A stretch of 51,730 bases of DNA, taken from Bacillota bacterium (GTDB lineage: Bacteria; Bacillota; Bacilli; Paenibacillales; Paenibacillaceae). The stretch spans positions 1 to 51,730 of the forward strand of contig JAEWPC010000051.1 of assembly GCA_023460795.1 (NCBI GenBank). The letters run 5' to 3'. The notes below the pieces were generated by a model. It was not told where the DNA came from. It was given only the letters and a program-made list of their open reading frames with translations, and made no database searches. Each line of letters opens with the position of its first letter. Positions within the stretch are counted from its first letter, which is position 1. Positions 43,239 through 50,604 of this stretch are shown piece after piece. Made by a program: the position numbers and the translations under genes.

Positions 43239-43265
43239 TTATCGGCTATGGATCGCTGTGGTTTA
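43239..43265 (-). promoter_or_regulatory. SigD promoter of hag
   Basis: On the minus strand TAAA (43262-43265), 15 bases, GCCGATAA (43239-43246): perfect -35 core, standard spacing, 7/8 in the -10. The -35 overlaps the csrA stop codon TAA. Confidence 0.88.
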
Positions 43266-43511
43266 TAGCTTTTCGGAATTTTTTTTGATTTTTTTTAGTT
43301 TCGCCGCCAACCCTGCCACATCCAGTTGTTGGGTTGCCGATTCGCGGTTCGATTCCTTCACGGCGATGACCAGCTCTTTGCGTAGGATCTCGATATCTCT
43401 CGGCGCCGATATGCCGATCTTAACGATATCGCCTTCCACCTCGAGAACCGTAATTTCGATATGATCTTGAATGACGATCGTTTCGCCCTTGCGACGCGAT
43501 AACACCAGCAT
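43263..43511 (-). CDS. csrA: Translational regulator CsrA
   Basis: Small dimeric RNA-binding protein, 82 residues, starting MLVLSRRKGETIVI as the family does. It binds GGA motifs in the hag leader and represses flagellin translation. The C-terminal tail beyond residue ~60 (AAKLKKIKKNSEKL) is lysine-rich and a little longer than in enteric CsrA, as in other Bacillales. 14 bases after fliW. Confidence 0.97.
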   Translation of the reverse strand: MLVLSRRKGETIVIQDHIEITVLEVEGDIVKIGISAPRDIEILRKELVIAVKESNRESATQQLDVAGLAAKLKKIKKNSEKL

Positions 43512-43525
43512 ACGTCCACCTCTTC

Positions 43526-43963
43526 CTATTTCGACTCGCTTAGCTGAAACAATGCATGTCTTGTCGTATAGCTCGTCTTGGCTAGGACGACTTGCTTGCC
43601 TGATCGCTCCGCACGATTAATAATGATCGGAGCAACTAGATTGGCGGTTGCCGTTTCCAATTCTCCGTTAATGGACACGATGACTCGAACCGACACTTGT
43701 TCGGCGGAGGCGATCTTCAGTCCTTCCACGACAGGGTCGGGCAGCTCGCATTCAAAGTTTGGGAAAAACTCGAACGGGTCGGTCACGATAAAGGACACTT
43801 CTCCATCATCGATACTTTGCAAATAAGAAAACGGTTCGTGATCAGGGAGCTCGATCAAAGCAAACCGCCTCATGCTCTCGAATCCTGGAATGCCTTGCTC
43901 AAATCGGATGAAGTCTTGCTCCTGAATGTTTACCTCGCCGAATCTACTCGTATGTACGATCAT
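43526..43963 (-). CDS. fliW: Flagellar assembly factor FliW
   Basis: Allosteric antagonist of CsrA that also binds flagellin, giving partner switching: free flagellin titrates FliW, releasing CsrA to stop hag translation. 145 residues from ATG 43963 (GGGGGAAC five bases upstream), beginning MIVHTSRFGEVNIQEQDFI; segment FEQGIPGFESMRRFALIEL is the conserved core. The frame opens earlier at a TTG (43984) without family similarity. Confidence 0.96.
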   Translation of the reverse strand: MIVHTSRFGEVNIQEQDFIRFEQGIPGFESMRRFALIELPDHEPFSYLQSIDDGEVSFIVTDPFEFFPNFECELPDPVVEGLKIASAEQVSVRVIVSINGELETATANLVAPIIINRAERSGKQVVLAKTSYTTRHALFQLSESK

Positions 43964-44030
43964 ATCGTTCCCCCGATGGTTCAAAATAAATAAAAGCTAT
44001 AGCGCGCTCTGATTCTCGCCTATAGCCGAT

Positions 44031-44597
44031 TTATGCCGAGATATCGATCGCCGGCGGTGTTATGGTTACTTTAGGGTATTGCTCCATGTAGATGTTGACG
44101 GAACCCCTGTGAAACTCGATTTGCGGCCGCCTAATTTGCGCATCAATATTAAGCTCGCCGGGGGTGACCTGAAGGTTCACATCGTTCGGAATATAATTGA
44201 ACTTCGTATTGTCCACGGAAGCTTCCCCGTACACTTGCAAATCGGGAGGTCCTTCGATGAATTCGTCGAGTGCCATCGAGGCCATGGGATTGCCTTTATT
44301 CCGAAGGTCTCCCATCCGGTTTCCCTGCTCTACGATCTGGGCTATATTCTGCTGTGCGATCTGCTTATACTGCGAATAAATCCGGTGCCAGAACGCTTCG
44401 AAATTCCCCCCGTCAAGCGCCTCCCAAGTCGGTGTGTTATCGATGTTCAACTGACCGGGGCGGTTATGGGCGGTAATTTCCGTTTTCTTGGAGTCGACGT
44501 TAACAACCGGCTGCGGCCTGCGTATCTCAAACTGGCCTCGTTCGGAGTGTATCCCGATCTTGCCCCTCTGGGATTGAACCGATATGAAAGGTACCAA
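44031..44597 (-). CDS. yviE: DUF6470 protein, YviE-like
   Basis: 188 residues, not exported by any visible signal. Long beta-rich repeats of alternating charge (GKIGIHSERGQFEIRRPQP, GELNIDAQIRRPQIEFHRG) around a helical centre. Function unknown; conserved between flgL and fliW in Bacillales flagellar loci, as in B. subtilis yviE. Start is TTG 44597, with AGGAGGG eight bases upstream. Confidence 0.85.
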   Translation of the reverse strand: MVPFISVQSQRGKIGIHSERGQFEIRRPQPVVNVDSKKTEITAHNRPGQLNIDNTPTWEALDGGNFEAFWHRIYSQYKQIAQQNIAQIVEQGNRMGDLRNKGNPMASMALDEFIEGPPDLQVYGEASVDNTKFNYIPNDVNLQVTPGELNIDAQIRRPQIEFHRGSVNIYMEQYPKVTITPPAIDISA

Positions 44598-44622
44598 TTC
44601 AATCCCTCCTTATCCGCGTACC

Positions 44623-45546
44623 TTATCTAAGGAAATCCACCAGCGTTGGTTGAATGACTTTGGATCCTACCGCAAGCGAAGCTTGGTATACGCTCTCGTT
44701 CACTTTCGATTTAATGATTAGCTCTTCCATCTCCGCATCTTCGGTCTTTGATTGGAGCGTCTGGAGGTTGACGTTCAGATCCTTCAAACGGTCTTCGATC
44801 AATTCGATTCGATTGATGCGCGCCCCGACCTCCGCCTGTTGCGTTAACACTTTGCTATAGCGAGTCTCGAGATTCGGGATCTGTCCGCTTACTCCCGAAT
44901 AATCGCCGGAACGCAGAGCCGAGATCATCTGATCGAGAACATGGAACAGATTATCGTCCTCATTCTTAGGAGCGGTTATCCCGGTAGGCGGGTAGCCGAA
45001 CACTTCGTTGCCGATCAGGTTCACGTCCATTTGAACGCCTGTATTCAAGATATAATTGACGTCTCCATTATCCGTCACGATGTTCGCCGGATTATTGGAC
45101 AGGTCGTACGGGATTTGATCCGTAAATTGACCGTTGAATATATACTTGCCTTTGAACTGGCTGTTAGAGATATCGACAATCTGCTTCTTAAGCTGCTCCA
45201 TCTCATTGGCAATATTATCGAGAGCAACTTGCGGATTCGTTCCGCTAGATCCTTGCACGGCTAATTCCTTGGCCCTCTTAATGACATCGCCGACCTGCGA
45301 GAGCATCGTATCGTTGAAGTCGAGCCAAGACGTCGCGGAATCGACGTTAGATTGATAGCGATCGTTAACCGCCAGATCGCTCCGGTAACGAAGGGCATAC
45401 GTGATGCCTACCGGATCGTCGGATGGGCGGTTAATGTTACGCCCCGTCGCCAGCTTCTCCTGCAAGCCCGCGGACTGGCTCATGTTCGAGCTAATATTGC
45501 GCAGCAATTGCGCCGTAATCGTTCCTTGCGTCACGCGACCCATCAT
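44623..45546 (-). CDS. flgL: Hook-filament junction protein FlgL
   Basis: 307 residues. Joins the filament to FlgK at the hook. N-terminal flagellin-like region MGRVTQGTITAQLLRNISSN and LATGRNINRPSDDPVGI, C-terminal ASLAVGSKVIQPTLVDFL. It begins with two consecutive ATG codons (45546 and 45543) after GAGG. 31 bases after flgK. Confidence 0.95.
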   Translation of the reverse strand: MMGRVTQGTITAQLLRNISSNMSQSAGLQEKLATGRNINRPSDDPVGITYALRYRSDLAVNDRYQSNVDSATSWLDFNDTMLSQVGDVIKRAKELAVQGSSGTNPQVALDNIANEMEQLKKQIVDISNSQFKGKYIFNGQFTDQIPYDLSNNPANIVTDNGDVNYILNTGVQMDVNLIGNEVFGYPPTGITAPKNEDDNLFHVLDQMISALRSGDYSGVSGQIPNLETRYSKVLTQQAEVGARINRIELIEDRLKDLNVNLQTLQSKTEDAEMEELIIKSKVNESVYQASLAVGSKVIQPTLVDFLR

Positions 45547-45577
45547 AAGGGTTAACCTCGCTCTCTATAGCGTTCTA

Positions 45578-47137
45578 TTATCTGCCTACACTACCCATGC
45601 CATTAATAATTTTATCCAACGTTTCGTCGATCGTTGTCATAAATCGTGCCGCAGCATTGTAAGCATGCTGGAACTTGATCATGTTGGCCATCTCTTCGTC
45701 GAGCGATACGCCGCTGACGGACTGCCTGCGGGCGTCGACCTGATCGACGACGATCTGAGCGTTCTCCGCCTGGCGTTGCGCTTCTTGAGTCTGAACGCCC
45801 AACTGGCCGACCACGGAGCGGAAGAAGTCGCTGACCGTACCTGAGCCCGTAATCGCAGTTGCGCTGACCGAGCTGAAGTCGATCTTCATATCGTTGAACT
45901 GCGCGATCAGCATCGCCACGTCTTTATTCCCTTTGACCACGGTCTCGGTCGTTCCGTTCATGACCGTGCGCATCGAGGAGGCGATATTGGACGCGTCGGC
46001 TTCGATGTCCGCGCTTATTCGAATATTGCCGGCGGTAATCGGTCCGCCGTCTTTGGAGACGAAGAACGGTCCACCCGCTTTAAGCGGGTCTTGAGCCGTA
46101 TAACCAAGCTGATGCAAGCCGTTAAGACCTTGAACCGTAACGGTAAGATCGGAAGCGAGCGTACGATTAGCGCCTGTGTAGGTGACGCCATCAAGAACGG
46201 ATCCTTCCGGAAGCACGGCTCCGGCCGGAATCGTGACTTTGACGTCTCCGTTGACCATGCCGTTAACGAGCGTATTCAGCTGATTCTGATAGTCGACGAC
46301 GAACTGATCGCGCGAACGGATCATGCCGTATAACTCCCCGCCGATCAAATCCGTGCCCGCCATAGGGACGATGCCTTCTACCGTTACTTCATTCGGGTTC
46401 CCGTTATCAACGAGCACCTGATTCCCCATCGTGATTTGATAGGTGTCGCCGGCGTCCCTGACTTTAATGTTGGCGATCTTGGATAATTCGTCTACCAATA
46501 CGTCCCGTTGATCCCGGAGGTCGTTGGCGTTGTCGCCGAACGCTTCGATGCGGCGAATCTGCAAGGTCAGATCCGAGATCGTTCGAATCGACGTATTCAT
46601 CTGCGAGACCTTAACCCCGATGTTCTCCGTTAGGTCCGCTCGCAAATCTTCTAATTGGCTACTCGTCTGATTAAATGCATCCGTCAATGCCCGAGCCGTC
46701 TCCCGCACGAGCTTACGAGCCGTCAAATCCTCTGGATTCTCGCTAAGGTCATGCCAAGAGTTCCAGAACTTATCGAGAACAGAACGCAATCCGGTGTCGG
46801 AAGGCTCGTTCACGATCGTCTCCAGCTTCTCCAGCGTATCGACTTGAATCGAATAGTTGCCGGAGTTCTGATTCTCGTTCCGGAACTGAGCGTCCAGGAA
46901 GCTCTCCCGGATCCGCTTGATCGAGTCGAACTCGACGCCTGTGCCGAGTTGTCCCGGAGCGGTCGAACTCTGCATTCCGAGCGCTTCGATCGGGCGCGAA
47001 GCCACCATATTAACCGTCTGGCGAGTGTAGCCCGCCGTATTGGCGTTCGCAACGTTATGGCCCGTCGTCTGCAAGGCGACCTGCTGCGTTACCAGGCTAC
47101 GTCTTGCCGTTTCCAACCCATGGAAGGTCGATCGCAT
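45578..47137 (-). CDS. flgK: Hook-associated protein FlgK
   Basis: 519 residues, first hook-filament junction protein. N-terminal STFHGLETARRSLVTQQVALQTTGHNVANANT (rod/hook family signature, residues 3-34) and C-terminal SLDEEMANMIKFQHAYNAAARFMTTIDE match the family. Exported by the flagellar type III system. FlgN, its likely chaperone, is encoded 37 bases upstream. Confidence 0.96.
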   Translation of the reverse strand: MRSTFHGLETARRSLVTQQVALQTTGHNVANANTAGYTRQTVNMVASRPIEALGMQSSTAPGQLGTGVEFDSIKRIRESFLDAQFRNENQNSGNYSIQVDTLEKLETIVNEPSDTGLRSVLDKFWNSWHDLSENPEDLTARKLVRETARALTDAFNQTSSQLEDLRADLTENIGVKVSQMNTSIRTISDLTLQIRRIEAFGDNANDLRDQRDVLVDELSKIANIKVRDAGDTYQITMGNQVLVDNGNPNEVTVEGIVPMAGTDLIGGELYGMIRSRDQFVVDYQNQLNTLVNGMVNGDVKVTIPAGAVLPEGSVLDGVTYTGANRTLASDLTVTVQGLNGLHQLGYTAQDPLKAGGPFFVSKDGGPITAGNIRISADIEADASNIASSMRTVMNGTTETVVKGNKDVAMLIAQFNDMKIDFSSVSATAITGSGTVSDFFRSVVGQLGVQTQEAQRQAENAQIVVDQVDARRQSVSGVSLDEEMANMIKFQHAYNAAARFMTTIDETLDKIINGMGSVGR

Positions 47138-47174
47138 GTCATCTTCCCCGTTTCGTCCCTATAATGGTTGTATC

Positions 47175-47678
47175 TTATGCCCGGGAATCGAACATCTTCA
47201 GGTTCAACTTCCCTTGCGCGTTATCGGTAGGTTTCCTATAGACGTAGTCTTGGTCGTCGTAAGCGCCGGTCAGCAAGCTGAGAGAGAAATCGTTAAACTC
47301 GATCGCCTGCTGCGTCAACCGGCTATTGATGAGGCCGAGCTGCTTCAGCCGTCCGACCGCATCGGTCAATCGCTCTGCCAGCTGCGTCAATCTCAACTTA
47401 TCTTCGGCGTTCGTGATCATGCGGATCAGATCCGTAAGCTTATAACCCGACAGAGGCGTCAGCCCCATCGACGACAGCAAGAGTACGACCGCCTTCTGCC
47501 GGCGATTCTCCGCGTCCGCGACCATCTTGATCAGTCTGGACTCCTTGTTCACGACCTCGTTCAGCTGGTCGATATCGTTGCCGATCAAGGCTTCTCTCTT
47601 GCGTTCGGCCAGCACGATCAATTGATCGTGCTGCGCGACCATCGTCTCTAGAACCTCGCATAATTCGCGGATGTCCAT
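47175..47678 (-). CDS. flgN: FlgN family export chaperone
   Basis: 167 residues, helical, with coiled-coil N-terminus (LCEVLETMVAQHDQLIVLAERKREALI) typical of FlgN/YvyG. Expected to hold FlgK and FlgL before export. Between flgM and flgK as in B. subtilis (yvyG). Confidence 0.88.
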   Translation of the reverse strand: MDIRELCEVLETMVAQHDQLIVLAERKREALIGNDIDQLNEVVNKESRLIKMVADAENRRQKAVVLLLSSMGLTPLSGYKLTDLIRMITNAEDKLRLTQLAERLTDAVGRLKQLGLINSRLTQQAIEFNDFSLSLLTGAYDDQDYVYRKPTDNAQGKLNLKMFDSRA

Positions 47679-47714
47679 GCTGTCACCTTCTATTCTGCGC
47701 CCGCCGTCCGTGCG

Positions 47715-47987
47715 TTAGCGGAGGAACGGCAGCAATTTGTCGGCTAGTTCTCGAGCATCCACATGGTAGGTGCCGGAAGAAACCTCGTTCTTAAGCGCTT
47801 CGATGCGCTGCGCGCGGTTCGGCTCCTCCGAACGTTGCGCGCCCAGCAATTCCATCGCTTGAGCGGAAAATTGCACTTCGTCCTTGCGCTTCTTGCCTGC
47901 GGTTTGGTTCGTGCGCGTCTCGGTGTGTTGTTGATACGTTCTGTATGCGCCAATGCGTCCAGTATCGTTGATTTTCACGTCGATCAC
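47715..47987 (-). CDS. flgM: Anti-SigD factor FlgM
   Basis: 90 residues. Disordered charged N-terminus and C-terminal SigD-binding helices (RAQRIEALKNEVSSGTYHVDARELADKLLPFL). It holds SigD inactive until the hook-basal body is ready. It is preceded by a terminator hairpin that also contains a SigD-like -10, so SigD may drive its own inhibitor, a negative feedback loop known from B. subtilis. Confidence 0.95.
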   Translation of the reverse strand: MIDVKINDTGRIGAYRTYQQHTETRTNQTAGKKRKDEVQFSAQAMELLGAQRSEEPNRAQRIEALKNEVSSGTYHVDARELADKLLPFLR

Positions 47988-48000
47988 CCCTGAAAAATAA

Positions 48001-48033
48001 AAAAGACCGATAATTGATATGTCTATTATCGGT
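48001..48033 (-). terminator. Terminator between yvyF and flgM
   Basis: On the minus strand ACCGATAAT and ATTATCGGT pair over nine bases around AGACATATCA, followed by CTTTTTTATTTTT. It stops the competence/yvyF transcript before flgM. Confidence 0.88.
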
Positions 48034-48053
48034 CGATACGTATGAATTGTTTA
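48026..48053 (-). promoter_or_regulatory. SigD-like flgM promoter embedded in the terminator
   Basis: On the minus strand TAAA (48050-48053), 16 bases, ACCGATAA (48026-48033): 4/4 and 6/8 to SigD. The -10 is exactly the upstream arm of the terminator hairpin, so a start about seven bases later would fall in the loop and the new RNA would not fold the terminator. Confidence 0.55.
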
Positions 48054-48061
48054 GAGAGATG

Positions 48062-48466
48062 TTAATTCCGATCTTTAATCTGAAATCCGAGACCTGCATT
48101 GCGAAAATCCTGCACGGCGGAAGAAGTTTTCGTCTGCGCGTTCTTGACGTCTCTCTGCAGTCTGCCTCGGCATGCATCGCACATATTGCTCTCGCGAATC
48201 AACGTGCCGCATACTTCGCATGGATACGTCAGGTTCGGCGCGTCCATGAGCGAGATACGCCCTTCCCGGATCCAACGCGTAATCTGCTTAATGCTGATTT
48301 CCGTGTCCTCGGACAGCTGTTGAATCGTCAAACCTTTATTTTTCCGGAGATATTCGATGCAACGTTCGTAATCCTTCTCCAGCTCTTGATGGCATTGATT
48401 GCACACTTCGCGGAAATGCTTGGCGAACAGCTTGTTGCAGCGGGGACAATAGACAAGATTGTTCAT
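48062..48466 (-). CDS. yvyF: YvyF family flagellar-operon protein
   Basis: 134 residues. Two zinc-finger-like pairs (C7xxC10 and C22xxC25; later PCEVCGTL and CDAC) flank a helix-turn-helix-like region, LTIQQLSEDTEISIKQITRWIREGRI. Function unknown; probably DNA or protein binding. Position between comF genes and flgM is conserved in Bacillales. The ATG at 48466 follows AGAGGAGGAC. Confidence 0.88.
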   Translation of the reverse strand: MNNLVYCPRCNKLFAKHFREVCNQCHQELEKDYERCIEYLRKNKGLTIQQLSEDTEISIKQITRWIREGRISLMDAPNLTYPCEVCGTLIRESNMCDACRGRLQRDVKNAQTKTSSAVQDFRNAGLGFQIKDRN

Positions 48467-48513
48467 GCTTCGTCCTCCTCTCTAACGACAAGTTTCGACT
48501 TCCATATAAAATG

Positions 48514-48519
48514 ATTATA
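48514..48519 (-). promoter_or_regulatory. Possible -10 for yvyF
   Basis: TATAAT on the minus strand, about 50 bases before yvyF, without a good -35. A small imperfect hairpin at 48532-48548 just upstream may be a weak terminator of the acyltransferase gene. Confidence 0.35.
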
Positions 48520-48554
48520 CTAAAATTTACAGGTTCACGCTTGTGACCTTAGGA

Positions 48555-49733
48555 CTAAGCCGAAGGAGCTACAGGCCGCTTCTCCGTAGGCTTCTCTCCG
48601 TATGTCGCCTTCAGCTGTCCCGGCACGCTTCCGAAGACGAGCCACGACAATCCGGTCAACCGGCTGAGAATCGTCACGACGATCCACGAGATGCCGATGG
48701 CGCACGCGAAACCGCCCGCGTACCAAAGGTGGTACATCATCGTCCCGCCGCCGTGCAGCGGATACTTGCGGTAAATCATCAAGACGAGCGGATGGACCAA
48801 GTATACGCCGAACGATACGACGCCGAGATGCCGCAGTCCGTCGACGAACCAAGATCGGCCGATTCGGTTGCCAATGAAGAACGCGATCTGAAGCAGCACG
48901 AGCGGAGTTAGCATCGTATAGGCGTCCCAGATGAAGTCATACATGCGTTGATCGTGGAATACCTTCAGTTTCCTCATCTGATAGTAGAACGTAACGTGCG
49001 TCGCCCCGAATCCAAGCCATGCCGCCCACAATACGATCCATACGGCTACGCGCGAGCGCGTGACGTTCTCTTTCGCGATGATAAGCCACGACTTGATCCG
49101 ATCGAAATAGATCCCGCACCAAGCCCCTAGGAAATACTGGCCGAAATAAGTTGGAGACCAGCTCCCGCGGTACCTCACATCCAAGTATTCTCGGTTAAGA
49201 TGAAAGAATCCCCATTGAAGAGCCAGCCCAATCAGAATCGCCGATGCCGCCATCCAACGATATCTTTTGAACAGCAGCAGGATGATCGGGAACAAGACGT
49301 AAAGCTGAATGTTGATGAAGACGAAATATAAATGCTCATGGGCCTTGCCGATGAGAAGCTGATCCCAGAACTTGGGCAGCATGACCGACAGATCCCACGC
49401 TTTATGATTCATGTACCATTTGATCGTAAAATACAGCCCCGAGAACAGGACATATGGAATGACGATATAGGACAGCCGGTTGCGATAAAACTTCTTGAAT
49501 CGCTGCGCCGTAAGCGGCTGCGGATAGTAGTTGTAGAACAACACGAAGCTGCTCAAGAAGATGAACGTCGTCGTCCCGATCCTGAAAAAGTTGTTCAGAA
49601 AGTTATAAAGCCCATAGCTGCTCGAATCCAGCATCGTCACGGTGGCCGCGGACGTCGAATGCACCATCAATACCCCGATGATCGCGATCGCCCTGACCAG
49701 ATCGAGCTCGTTTAATTTCGTACGGCGTTCCAC
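48555..49733 (-). CDS. Membrane acyltransferase (acyltransferase 3 / OafA family)
   Basis: 392 residues with about ten hydrophobic segments; starts ERRTKLNELDLVRAIAIIGVLMVHSTS, the typical first membrane segment with the conserved histidine. Transfers acyl groups to extracytoplasmic sugars or peptidoglycan/teichoic polymers. Start GTG 49733 is preceded by GGGAGG six bases upstream; the upstream ATG at 49784 has no good site. It interrupts the usual comFC-yvyF neighbourhood and is not a flagellar gene; it could acetylate surface glycans. Confidence 0.88.
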   Translation of the reverse strand: MERRTKLNELDLVRAIAIIGVLMVHSTSAATVTMLDSSSYGLYNFLNNFFRIGTTTFIFLSSFVLFYNYYPQPLTAQRFKKFYRNRLSYIVIPYVLFSGLYFTIKWYMNHKAWDLSVMLPKFWDQLLIGKAHEHLYFVFINIQLYVLFPIILLLFKRYRWMAASAILIGLALQWGFFHLNREYLDVRYRGSWSPTYFGQYFLGAWCGIYFDRIKSWLIIAKENVTRSRVAVWIVLWAAWLGFGATHVTFYYQMRKLKVFHDQRMYDFIWDAYTMLTPLVLLQIAFFIGNRIGRSWFVDGLRHLGVVSFGVYLVHPLVLMIYRKYPLHGGGTMMYHLWYAGGFACAIGISWIVVTILSRLTGLSWLVFGSVPGQLKATYGEKPTEKRPVAPSA

Positions 49734-49854
49734 GGATGCCTCCCTCTCGAATCTGCGAATCTCGCAAAATTCGACTATTCTCATCGTCTCATCATAACAT
49801 AGCGGGAATTGCAGCGACTAGAACATTCGATTGACAGCTTGTCCAAGTTTTCTA

Positions 49855-50604
49855 TTAACGCGCCCAGGCTAGCCCGTAGACTCGTACGTCCGGATGGGCT
49901 ACGCGAATGATCCTGGCGCATTCGTCGATCGTGCTCCCCGTAGTATAAACGTCGTCAAGCAGCAAAAAGTTTCCTGAAAAAGAGGCAGAGTGGACGAGTT
50001 CGTTCCTGCTTTCGAAAATGCCTCGCATGTCGATGACGCGGTTGCGTCTGGATTTGAGGCTTTGTTTCTCGGTGTGACGTGTCCTGCGGAGTAGCGGTAT
50101 ATAGGGGATTCCGTACCACTCGGTTAGATGAGAGGCTAGTCGTTCAGCTTGATTAAAACCGCGCTCCTGCAGCCGGATGGAAGAAAGAGGTACGCTTGTG
50201 ATGGCGTCGAACGACAGGTTGGCAAATCGCGATTCATAGACGTAAGCGAGCATGGCCGCCAAGATCGGGGCTAATCGCTCGTTCCCCCGATACTTGTAAC
50301 GGGCAAGCCAGTCCCTCATTCTGTCGTCGTACCGAACGGCGCAACGGCACGTCTCGTAATGACGCACTTTCCTTCGCGCGCAATCGACGCACGTTTCGGC
50401 ACGGCCGCATACGCGGCACAGAGGATGTGTAATCCAAGGAATGTCCGAGAGGCATGTATGGCATAGAGCTCTTAATAGGTGTCGCGGCTGTGGATGCCGG
50501 ACCGGAATGAGATGAGGTGAAGCGTCGCCGCAGCGTTGACCGCACATCGGACAAGTTTGCTGCTTGCCAGCAAACCATTGGGAGATTCGATCAAGCACGT
50601 TCAC
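49855..50604 (-). CDS. comFC: ComFC family phosphoribosyltransferase-like competence protein
   Basis: 249 residues. N-terminal zinc region (C18xxC21, C48xxC51, C63xxC66, C72xxC75) and a C-terminal PRTase fold with the PRPP loop FLLLDDVYTTGST. Needed for DNA uptake in competent cells with ComFA. Start is GTG 50604, overlapping the comFA stop by 4 bases (GTGA), with GGAGGCG upstream. comFB is absent between comFA and comFC. Confidence 0.93.
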   Translation of the reverse strand: MNVLDRISQWFAGKQQTCPMCGQRCGDASPHLIPVRHPQPRHLLRALCHTCLSDIPWITHPLCRVCGRAETCVDCARRKVRHYETCRCAVRYDDRMRDWLARYKYRGNERLAPILAAMLAYVYESRFANLSFDAITSVPLSSIRLQERGFNQAERLASHLTEWYGIPYIPLLRRTRHTEKQSLKSRRNRVIDMRGIFESRNELVHSASFSGNFLLLDDVYTTGSTIDECARIIRVAHPDVRVYGLAWAR

